From positions 1 to 11,545 of the forward strand of contig JAZSRC010000015.1 of the NCBI GenBank assembly GCA_045538305.1: DNA of 11,545 bases. Direction: 5' to 3'. The notes beneath the pieces are model-generated. The model did no database searches. It was given only the letters and a program-made list of their open reading frames with translations, and was not told the origin of the DNA. This DNA comes from SFHK01 sp045538305 (GTDB lineage Bacteria > Bacillota > Clostridia > Christensenellales > Aristaeellaceae). Shown here piece after piece: positions 6,463 to 11,545 of this stretch; within the stretch, counting starts at the first letter, position 1, and each line of letters begins with the position of its first letter. The position numbers and the translations under genes are program-made.

Positions 6463-7632
6463 ATGAATCATGAATTATACAACCGGTTTGACATTCCCGT
6501 CAACCGCATGAACACCGAGTGCATCAAGTGGGACAACCGCGAAGCGATGGGTAATAAGGATGCGCTTCCGATGTGGGTAGCAGATATGGATTTCAAAACC
6601 GCAGACGGCATTGTTGACGCGCTGGTAAGCCGCGCGCAGCATGGCCTGTTCGGTTATCCGCAGGATGTGGAAGCGGACAAAATGGCTACCGTAAACTGGA
6701 TGAAAACGCGCCATAACTGCGAAATTCAGCCCGATTGGCTTTTGTCCAGCCCCGGCGTTGTGGACAGCATCTATCACATACTGAACGCGATTGCTGATAA
6801 AGGAGCGCGCGTCGTAATACAGCCTCCCGTGTACGGACCTTTCCGTATGATGAGTGAAAAGGCGAAAATGCAGGTTATCGAAAACCCGCTGATTCCCGGC
6901 GTGGGCGGATATACCATTGATTTTGATCATCTGGAAGAGTGCTTTAAAAACGGTGCGGACGTACTTGTGTTCTGCTCGCCTCATAACCCTGTAGGCCGTG
7001 TATGGACGCTGGAGGAGCTTTCAAAAATCGTTAGTCTTTGCAACCAATACAGTGTTCAGCTGATTTCCGATGAAATCCATGCGGATTTTGAGCTTCGCGG
7101 CGTGAAGCATATACCGATTCTGTCCGTACCCGGCGCAGATAATGCGGTTATGCTGATTTCTGCCACCAAAACTTTCAACCTCGCCGCGCTGCGCCATTCT
7201 GAAATCATTTGCAAGAATAAAACACTGCGGGATAAAATCGCTGCTTCCCTCGAAGGGGCGATGACCGATAAAAACCTTTTCGGCAAGCTCGCTACCCGCG
7301 CCGCGTACCAAACGGGCGCCGAGTGGCTGGACGCATTGACAGAGTATCTGACCGATGGACGCGACATTCTGTATAAAGGCCTTAACGAGATTCCCGGCCT
7401 CACCGCCAATTGCCCCGAGGGTACGTACCTTATGTGGCTGGATGCGCGTCCGCTTGGCATGGGACAGGACGATCTGTATCAGTTCTTTGTAAAAGAGTGC
7501 GGCGTGATTCCGACCAACGGCACATTCTTTGGTTCTCAGGGACAGGGCTTCCTTCGCCTGAATTTTGCTACCACGCATAAGAACCTGGAAACAGCCATTG
7601 AACGAATTGATAAGGCGGTACGCGCGCTGTGA
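6463..7632 (+). CDS. MalY/PatB-type PLP enzyme: cystathionine beta-lyase (C-S lyase)/aminotransferase
   Basis: The protein is 389 residues, full length for the MalY/PatB subgroup of fold-type I aminotransferases. These enzymes usually cleave the C-S bond of cystathionine or cysteine conjugates, giving homocysteine, pyruvate and ammonia. Subgroup marks are the N-terminal KWD and LPMWVADMDF (35-44), YGPF with Tyr124, CSPHNPVGRVW with Asn175, SDEIHADF with Asp203, the PLP Schiff-base lysine Lys236 in SATKTFNLAAL, and the carboxylate-binding Arg365 in FLRLNFAT. After the lysine the sequence reads LAALRHSEIIC, where family members commonly have an IAGLQ-like stretch, so substrate choice may differ. 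A GGAGG ten bases upstream sets the start at 6463. It overlaps the exonuclease gene by four bases. No methionine or cysteine genes are adjacent to confirm the substrate. Confidence 0.9.
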   Translation: MNHELYNRFDIPVNRMNTECIKWDNREAMGNKDALPMWVADMDFKTADGIVDALVSRAQHGLFGYPQDVEADKMATVNWMKTRHNCEIQPDWLLSSPGVVDSIYHILNAIADKGARVVIQPPVYGPFRMMSEKAKMQVIENPLIPGVGGYTIDFDHLEECFKNGADVLVFCSPHNPVGRVWTLEELSKIVSLCNQYSVQLISDEIHADFELRGVKHIPILSVPGADNAVMLISATKTFNLAALRHSEIICKNKTLRDKIAASLEGAMTDKNLFGKLATRAAYQTGAEWLDALTEYLTDGRDILYKGLNEIPGLTANCPEGTYLMWLDARPLGMGQDDLYQFFVKECGVIPTNGTFFGSQGQGFLRLNFATTHKNLETAIERIDKAVRAL

Positions 7633-8213
7633 AGCTGATCGTATTTGATACGGAAACCACGGCCCTTCGCCCCGGGCAGATTTGCCAATTGGCCTATCTG
7701 CAGGTGGAAGGCGATTGCGTTTCCGGAAAGAACATGTTCTTTTCGGTTGATGAAATGAGCGAGGGCTCTTTTGAAGTGCATGGATTCAGCATGGAAAAAC
7801 TGAACGAGCTTTCCTTTGGCGAGCGCTTCGAGGATCGGGCGCAGGAGATATTTGATGATTTTGCCTCCTCCGATATGCTTGTGGGGCATAACGTTTCCTT
7901 CGACGATCGGTTCATACGGGCGGAGTTCGAGAGGGCGGGACTGATGCTTCCGAAAATCCGTATGTTCTGCACAATGAATTACTTTACCGGCGACATGATG
8001 ATGAAACGCAAGTTCCAAACCGGGCGTCCGAAGCCTCCAAAGCTGATTGAGCTTAAGGAATTCTTCGGGCTGAATGATGAGGATATCGAAAAAAACAGCG
8101 CGCAGTGGTTTGGCGGCGGCGGTATCGCGCACGACGCGAGATTTGATACTGCAATGACCTATATGTGCCTGAAGGAAGGCGCAAAGCGCGGGATGATCCG
8201 CGGCCTGTTGTGA
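7629..8213 (+). CDS. DnaQ-like DEDDh 3'-5' exonuclease
   Basis: The protein is 194 residues and is a stand-alone exonuclease of the DNA polymerase III epsilon type. The three motifs are visible: Exo I DTET (Asp7, Glu9), Exo II GHNVSFDDRF (His87, Asp92) and Exo III HDARFDTAMTY (His168, Asp173), which makes it a DEDDh member. No polymerase, helicase or BRCT domain is attached, so whether it trims DNA or RNA is open. Translation begins at a GTG sharing the GTGA with the stop of the upstream lyase gene. The only nearby ribosome site is a weak AAGGCGG inside that gene, so it probably depends on coupling. I see no functional link between the two genes beyond co-transcription. A strong terminator follows 13 bases after the stop. 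Confidence 0.9.
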   Translation: MKLIVFDTETTALRPGQICQLAYLQVEGDCVSGKNMFFSVDEMSEGSFEVHGFSMEKLNELSFGERFEDRAQEIFDDFASSDMLVGHNVSFDDRFIRAEFERAGLMLPKIRMFCTMNYFTGDMMMKRKFQTGRPKPPKLIELKEFFGLNDEDIEKNSAQWFGGGGIAHDARFDTAMTYMCLKEGAKRGMIRGLL

Positions 8214-8226
8214 TAAAAATGAACGG

Positions 8227-8274
8227 AACCGCCTGTGTATCTGCTGATAAGGCATGCACAGGCGGTTTCTTTTT
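8227..8274 (+). terminator. Rho-independent terminator of the lyase-exonuclease transcript
   Basis: AACCGCCTGTGTAT (8227-8240) pairs with ATGCACAGGCGGTT (8254-8267) with one G-U wobble, around a 13-base loop. TTCTTTTTG follows directly. It stands 13 bases after the exonuclease stop codon. Confidence 0.9.
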
Positions 8275-8420
8275 GTCCGAAACCCGGGCGAGAGGATGTA
8301 TGCTGTTTAAAATGATTCAAAGAGCGGAAAAGAATGATAAAATGCGCAGTGCAAAATGATATATCCCCGCGCGACAGAATAGACGGCAGAAATGGCACGC
8401 CCAACTCTGACAGCGCTCAG
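8275..8420. other. Intergenic stretch with no recognisable feature
   Basis: Between the two convergent terminators I see no good ribosome site, no coding-like frame of note and no repeat. Base composition starts to become more AT-rich here, so this is a candidate boundary between the left part and the sialic-acid-type module. Confidence 0.5.
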
Positions 8421-8459
8421 CAAAAAAAGCCACAGGTCTTGTATAAAGCAAGGCCTGTG
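8421..8459 (-). terminator. Rho-independent terminator of the lyase-family aldolase gene
   Basis: On the minus strand CACAGGCCTTG (8459-8449) pairs with CAAGACCTGTG (8441-8431) apart from one C-A mismatch, with a seven-base loop. After GGC comes an uninterrupted run of seven T (8428-8422). It begins about 20 bases after the stop of the aldolase gene, the expected position. Confidence 0.8.
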
Positions 8460-8480
8460 TGCCTATATAGATGAAATCAT

Positions 8481-9374
8481 CTATCCAACAATAATGGAAT
8501 AACCGGCTTCTGCCATCTCTTTTCGGAACTGTTCGAGCTCCTCTGCAGAGAATACTTTTCCAGGATATGCGACATCACCGATATTAAATCCCTGTAGTGT
8601 CAGTGCAGCCTTTAATGCCGGTATACAATTATATTTTAAGATTACGGCAATAACCTTGTTGATTCTGAACTGTACTTCCCTTGCGCCTTCAAAATCTCCG
8701 GACCTGTATTTGTTATACAGGTCAACGAACCAGTCGCCCATGATATTGTAAGTAGATCCAATGCCGCCGTCTGCGCCCATTGTAAGTCCGCAGATCAACA
8801 TTTCATCGGGGCCGTTGATTACGTTGATATCTCCACCGTTCAATTCGGTGATACGATGCATGGAATAGTAATCAAACATCGTGTATTTACAGCCTATGAG
8901 ACCATTGACATTCATTACTCTTTTCATGAATTCATAAGGTGTTGTGCCGACATTACCCTTACAGTATACCAGTACGGGCAGTCCTGATGCATCGGATATG
9001 CGTTTATAGTAATCAAGCACCTGATCCGTTGTATAAGTAGTAAGGTAATTGGGCACCAGAGAAGATATGGCATCGCAGCCAATCTCGCCAGCGTGCTTTG
9101 CCAATCTGATTGCCGACATAGTATCAACAGCACCTACATGATTAATGACCTTTACTTTGCCTTTGCAGATCCCGATAGAGGTCTCGGCGAGTTCTTTTCT
9201 GACATCTTCAGAAAGGAAGAGGCCTTCGCCGGTAGCTCCGTTTATGTAGAACCCATGAACCCCTTTAGAAATCTCCCACTTTAAAAGCGATTCTGCAACT
9301 TCGGACTTGAACGTTCCGTTTTTGTCTATGGGGGTGACAAGCGCTGGCATGATTCCTTTAAAGAGTTTTTTCAT
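8481..9374 (-). CDS. N-acetylneuraminate lyase/dihydrodipicolinate synthase family aldolase, NAL-like
   Basis: The protein is 297 residues, a class I pyruvate-dependent aldolase of the DapA/NanA family. The Schiff-base lysine is Lys163 in GCKYT and the catalytic tyrosine is Tyr137 in LVYCK. NPD-like GPDEM (Asp190, Glu191) and GADGGIGSTYNIMG (200-213, Ser207) match sialic acid lyase much better than DHDPS, as does KYTMFDYYSMHRI. The pyruvate-carboxylate motif reads GATGE (46-50), with Ala where NAL has Ser and DHDPS has Thr. VYCKGNVG replaces the usual VYNIP, so the true substrate could be another 2-keto-3-deoxy acid. The neighbouring YhcH-type gene supports sialic acid or a relative. I chose the ATG at 9374, with a GAGG site and a MKKLFKGIMPALVTP family start. 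An in-frame ATG at 9455 with a weak AAAGGA would add 27 unrelated residues. Confidence 0.85.
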   Translation of the reverse strand: MKKLFKGIMPALVTPIDKNGTFKSEVAESLLKWEISKGVHGFYINGATGEGLFLSEDVRKELAETSIGICKGKVKVINHVGAVDTMSAIRLAKHAGEIGCDAISSLVPNYLTTYTTDQVLDYYKRISDASGLPVLVYCKGNVGTTPYEFMKRVMNVNGLIGCKYTMFDYYSMHRITELNGGDINVINGPDEMLICGLTMGADGGIGSTYNIMGDWFVDLYNKYRSGDFEGAREVQFRINKVIAVILKYNCIPALKAALTLQGFNIGDVAYPGKVFSAEELEQFRKEMAEAGYSIIVG

Positions 9375-9555
9375 AGTAAACCTCATACCGGTGCGGCAAC
9401 CGGCGAAAGTCAAGATGAAAACGGATGCCGCAGAATTATCCGTTTTCTGGTACATTGTGTCCTTTGAATGGGGAATGCTTGTGTTGGTGTTTTACACTAT
9501 TAGCACCTCCGATATTTCATCGTATGTTGGCTGATTGTTTTTACTATGCACATTC
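9375..9555 (-). promoter_or_regulatory. Leader between regulator and aldolase genes, with two hairpins whose loops are complementary
   Basis: On the minus strand there are two hairpins. The first has arms GAAAACGGAT and ATCCGTTTTC (9447-9438 and 9426-9417), 10 perfect pairs and an 11-base loop. The second, CCGGT-TGCCGC-ACCGG (9403-9388), ends about five bases before the ribosome site of the aldolase gene. The loop of the second is complementary to GCGGCA at the loop edge of the first. I found no good -35/-10 pair in the stretch, so the aldolase gene may be transcribed from the regulator promoter. The first hairpin could also act as a weak terminator behind the regulator gene. Confidence 0.4.
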
Positions 9556-10620
9556 TCATTTTGAACAACTGTTTCTTTCAATGATTTCCGGCTGGTATAG
9601 ATAGTATTCGAATTTTGAAGACGGCTCTTTTCCGTTACACAAGTTAAAAAGAACTTCAGCTGCTTTTATGCCAATTTCATTGCTGCTGTAGGATAAAGAT
9701 GTCAGGGCGGGGGAGAGGTCTGTACAGATTTCTGTATTGTCATATCCGATTACTCCGATATCTACACCTACCTTTTTTCCCATGCTTTGAATCACGTCAT
9801 ATACCAGCGAAGCGATTTTATCATTAAAGCAGAATATTGCGTCTATCGCTTCTGTCTGTAACAGTGCGCTGATCTCTTGGCGACAATCGATCTTCAGCTG
9901 GTTGGCGGAAGGAATCACAATCAAGCGCCGGTTCACATCAATATGGTTTTCAAGGAGTGCGCTTAAATATCCCTGGCAACGATCGAGGCTGGTTCTATAA
10001 TGGGTTTCGGCTATATAAGCAATATTCTTGTAGCCTTTGCTTATCAGATGATTCGTGGCAATATATCCGCCATAAAAATCGTTCGATGTGATAACGGGAG
10101 CGTTTATTCCATCAATACGTCTGTTACATAAAACAAAAGGAATATGAGCGTTTTCAAGTACGTTATAGAGATTGTATGTATTAAGCGGCAAGTTATTTAT
10201 GACAGGAACTATGATAAATCCAGAAATGCCGGATATGAGCAGGCGCTTAACGAAATTTTCCTGCTTCTCCGGATCATTATTGGAATTGCACAATATCACA
10301 TTGATATTGTGATTATGCGCTATGCTTTCCACACCACTTACAAGTTTTCCATATACCGCCTCGGAAATATTGGGTACAATAACACACCAGTTCATGGTGC
10401 CGTTTTTCCGTCCGGATATTGCGCCGGAAACGAATGTGCCGCTCCCTTTCTTGGATACCAATATATTCTGTTCAACCAATTCACGAATAGCTTTATCCAA
10501 GGTTACGCGTGTGGTGTCCAAGGCTCTGCATAAGGAATAACGATCAGCTAATTGTTCTCCGGGATGGAGCTTGTCTATAAGTTTCATCAATTCCTGCTTA
10601 ATTTCCAAATATCTGAGCAT
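9556..10620 (-). CDS. GntR-LacI hybrid transcriptional regulator (AraR-type architecture)
   Basis: The protein is 354 residues. Residues 1-66 form a GntR-type winged helix: YLEIKQELMKLIDKLHPGEQL, then SLCRALDTTRVTLDKAIRELVEQNIL, closed by the wing KKGSGTFV. From about 77 a periplasmic-binding-protein-like sensor of the LacI/GalR type follows (WCVIVPNISEAVYGKLVSGVE, later GFIIVPVINN and VGVDIGVIGYDN). This arrangement is that of AraR and related sugar-responsive repressors, in which ligand binding in the sensor releases DNA. The likely ligand here is a sugar acid or amino sugar handled by the flanking aldolase and YhcH-like genes. The start at 10620 has GAGG eight bases upstream; an in-frame ATG at 10650 lacks it. 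It lies upstream of the aldolase gene on the same strand and diverges from the YhcH-like gene. Confidence 0.9.
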   Translation of the reverse strand: MLRYLEIKQELMKLIDKLHPGEQLADRYSLCRALDTTRVTLDKAIRELVEQNILVSKKGSGTFVSGAISGRKNGTMNWCVIVPNISEAVYGKLVSGVESIAHNHNINVILCNSNNDPEKQENFVKRLLISGISGFIIVPVINNLPLNTYNLYNVLENAHIPFVLCNRRIDGINAPVITSNDFYGGYIATNHLISKGYKNIAYIAETHYRTSLDRCQGYLSALLENHIDVNRRLIVIPSANQLKIDCRQEISALLQTEAIDAIFCFNDKIASLVYDVIQSMGKKVGVDIGVIGYDNTEICTDLSPALTSLSYSSNEIGIKAAEVLFNLCNGKEPSSKFEYYLYQPEIIERNSCSK

Positions 10621-10635
10621 AGGAATTTCCTCATT

Positions 10636-10653
10636 TACAATATTATACAATAT
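10636..10653. repeat. Tandem direct repeat of TACAATAT at 10-bp spacing, possible operator
   Basis: TACAATAT occurs at 10636-10643 and again at 10646-10653, one helical turn apart. The pair lies just downstream of the regulator's predicted -10 box, across its transcription start, and so could serve autorepression. The region is very AT-rich, so chance is possible. Confidence 0.35.
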
Positions 10654-10654
10654 G

Positions 10655-10683
10655 ATTATACCATGTTATTACATAGTGGTCAA
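10655..10683 (-). promoter_or_regulatory. Sigma-A-type promoter of the regulator gene
   Basis: On the minus strand TTGACC (10683-10678) and a perfect TATAAT (10660-10655) are spaced by 17 bases. Transcription should start near 10648, about 28 bases before the ATG. The spacer contains ATGT-TATT-ACAT (10663-10674), a small inverted repeat that could be an operator. Confidence 0.75.
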
Positions 10684-10691
10684 ATTAAGTG

Positions 10692-10733
10692 TTATGTCAT
10701 AAAGTTGACTAATTTTTCGAAAATCTGACTAAA
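10692..10733 (+). promoter_or_regulatory. Promoter/operator candidate of the YhcH-like gene
   Basis: A perfect TTGACT (10705-10710) is followed 17 bases later by a poor -10 (ACTAAA, 10728-10733; TAAAAA one to two bases further). Just before it is the palindrome TTATG-T-CATAA (10692-10702). TGACTAA occurs twice exactly 20 bases apart (10706-10712 and 10726-10732), with TTTTCGAAAA between the copies (10714-10723). The weak -10 and the repeats suggest a regulated promoter. If it is used, the transcript would start at or after the annotated ATG. Confidence 0.4.
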
Positions 10734-10734
10734 A

Positions 10735-11247
10735 ATGATCTGCATGATTGACGCGGACACCTATGAAAGTGGTGACATAAATTTGGTTAGGGGAAACTTG
10801 GACACGATTTTTCGGTATACAGTTCTTTCACCGGTTGTAGCAGAAATTCATCAGATCATTCATTCGAAAGAATGGGAACATAAAGAGTTTGGAAAATACG
10901 GCATGCTTTCAGAAGGAGCACATTACCAATATGGTGAGTATATTCATCATGAAGACGATAATCATTTCGAAGCGCATCGGAGATATGCAGATTTCCAGTT
11001 TATTGTTTCCGGAGATGAGATAATAAAGTACGCTGATACGTCGCATTTATCTGAAGAAGGAGAGTATGATGCGGAAAAAGATTATCAAATGCTGTATGGC
11101 GATGGACAGAAGGAGTATCTGCAAGCTGGAGAATGGCTGCTGTTGTTTCCGGAAGACGCCCATCGCCCGGGTATCAAATGGAAAAACGGCAAGAGCATTA
11201 AGATTGTCGTGAAAATTCCTATGGAATTGATCAATGCGGGACAGTAG
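10735..11247 (+). CDS. YhcH/YjgK/YiaL family protein (NanQ-type sugar anomerase candidate)
   Basis: The protein is 170 residues, a cupin-fold member of the YhcH/EbgC family. Enterobacterial YhcH (NanQ) is an anomerase for sialic acid, and other relatives act on other sugars. The family marks are FEAHRRYADFQFIVSGDE (78-95, with Glu79 and His81 as likely metal ligands), LLLFPEDAHRPGI (135-147, with His143) and the closing lysine strand SIKIVVKI (154-161). The start is uncertain. ATGs at 10735 and 10744 are in frame, neither has a ribosome site, and an in-frame TGA at 10726 excludes anything earlier, so a leaderless or very weakly translated message is possible. Divergent pairing with a sugar regulator and a NanA-like aldolase supports a shared sugar-acid pathway. 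Codon use is visibly more AT-rich than in the genes left of 8200. Confidence 0.85.
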   Translation: MICMIDADTYESGDINLVRGNLDTIFRYTVLSPVVAEIHQIIHSKEWEHKEFGKYGMLSEGAHYQYGEYIHHEDDNHFEAHRRYADFQFIVSGDEIIKYADTSHLSEEGEYDAEKDYQMLYGDGQKEYLQAGEWLLLFPEDAHRPGIKWKNGKSIKIVVKIPMELINAGQ

Positions 11248-11351
11248 TGTGATCGGGAAGATAATCGCGAATGCTATATGAGGAATGGAATGCGAGGAGA
11301 TCATCGTACACGCGGATTTACAAAACACTGACAACCGCTACATCTACAAAA
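11248..11351. other. Intergenic stretch with no recognisable feature
   Basis: After the YhcH-like stop I see no start codon with a ribosome site, no promoter of note and no repeat up to the hairpin at 11352. The whole interval to the window end lacks a convincing gene. Confidence 0.5.
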
Positions 11352-11389
11352 GAAAAAAAGCAGGTGGCTGTATGGAACATCAGCCGCCT
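11352..11389 (-). terminator. Terminator-like hairpin facing left
   Basis: AGGCGGCTG (minus strand, 11389-11381) pairs with CAGCCACCT (11370-11362) with one A-C mismatch, and an inner ATG/CAT extends the stem. GC and then a T-rich run with a single C interruption (11359-11352) follow. It would end a leftward transcript entering from the right, but no leftward gene is visible in the window. Confidence 0.5.
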
Positions 11390-11420
11390 CAGATCATCAA
11401 CAAACCCCAGAGAGAGGTTT

Positions 11421-11451
11421 GGAGAGGGAAATAACTCCCTCTCCATTTTTC
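11421..11451 (+). terminator. Rho-independent terminator, likely end of the YhcH-like transcript
   Basis: GGAGAGGGA (11421-11429) pairs perfectly with TCCCTCTCC (11436-11444) across a six-base loop, and ATTTTTC follows. It lies about 170 bases after the stop of the YhcH-like gene. No gene is recognised between the two. Confidence 0.75.
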
Positions 11452-11454
11452 ATC

Positions 11455-11544
11455 GATTTCGGCGGCATGTACGGCGAAATCGCGCGTTTTTACAAAGCGT
11501 AGCGACTAAAAACGCTTCCCATTTCCGATCGCCGCCCGGAAATC
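11455..11544. repeat. Nested inverted-repeat element at the right edge, possible dispersed repeat
   Basis: The outer arms are GATTTCGGCGGC (11455-11466) and GCCGCC-CG-GAAATC (11531-11544), complementary apart from a two-base insertion. The inner arms GCGTTTTTA (11484-11492) and TAAAAACGC (11507-11515) pair perfectly around a 14-base loop. A competing stem, GATTTCG with CGAAATC (11474-11480), is also possible. The element directly follows the terminator at 11421 and may run past the window edge. It could be a small transposable or dispersed intergenic repeat or a structured RNA. The leftward frame through it is open to the edge but is short and Arg/Cys-rich, so I do not call a gene. Confidence 0.45.
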
Positions 11545-11545
11545 C

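Noticed and set aside
6475..7578. Long open frames on the minus strand opposite the lyase gene
   Set aside because: They are complementary to a gene with all catalytic motifs in place and show no domain of their own.
9416..9430. Possible catabolite (cre) site before the aldolase gene
   Set aside because: Only the first half, TGAAAACG, resembles the consensus; the second half does not match, and the same bases form one arm of the 10-bp hairpin.
11450..11545. Leftward coding frame open to the right window edge
   Set aside because: It covers only 31 codons, is rich in Arg and Cys, resembles no family, and lies wholly within the inverted-repeat element.
1..11545. CRISPR array, tRNA, rRNA or phage genes
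   Set aside because: No regularly spaced repeats, no cloverleaf or rRNA-like sequence and no phage structural proteins were seen on either strand.

Overview
The window looks like chromosome from a low-GC-lineage Gram-positive anaerobe of the Clostridia type, although the left two thirds are only moderately AT-rich. The grounds are strong GGAGG-type ribosome binding sites before almost every gene, a VanW/G5 wall-type protein, a MgsA/RarA ATPase, an HPr-like protein with a conserved regulatory-serine region, and a clostridial-style group II intron end. I cannot name the species from the sequence alone.

Layout, left to right. Positions 1-58 are the 3' end of a group II intron on the + strand (end of domain V plus domain VI with a bulged A). 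Positions 90-5926 hold a compact leftward five-gene operon. In transcription order it is a D-2-hydroxyacid dehydrogenase (glycerate dehydrogenase-like), an EamA/DMT permease, the RarA/MgsA AAA+ ATPase, a membrane-anchored VanW protein and a two-domain P-loop kinase. Spacings run from a 17-base overlap to 20 bases, and one good promoter lies at 5951-5985. Positions 5927-6164 are a divergent control region with a near-consensus promoter on each strand and a 16-bp palindrome in the rightward leader.

Rightward from there come an HPr-like protein without the phosphorylatable histidine (6165-6395), a terminator-like hairpin, then a MalY/PatB-type PLP C-S lyase/aminotransferase (6463-7632). This last gene overlaps a DnaQ-type 3'-5' exonuclease (7629-8213) by 4 bases, and a strong terminator follows.

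Positions 8421-11250 form a separate, visibly more AT-rich module. It holds an N-acetylneuraminate lyase/DHDPS-family aldolase, a GntR-LacI hybrid regulator on the same strand, and a divergent YhcH/NanQ-family sugar anomerase-like gene. The combination points to use of sialic acid or a related acyl sugar, with the regulator controlling both sides through a promoter region full of small repeats (10621-10734). No kinase, epimerase or transporter of such a pathway is in view.

The right edge (11248-11545) has no convincing gene. It carries two terminator-like hairpins facing opposite ways and a nested inverted-repeat element of about 90 bases that may be a dispersed repeat. I do not see an unmistakable new system. 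The best leads are the His-less HPr-like regulator with its leader palindrome, the fused kinase with its unassigned N-terminal domain, and the right-edge structured repeat.
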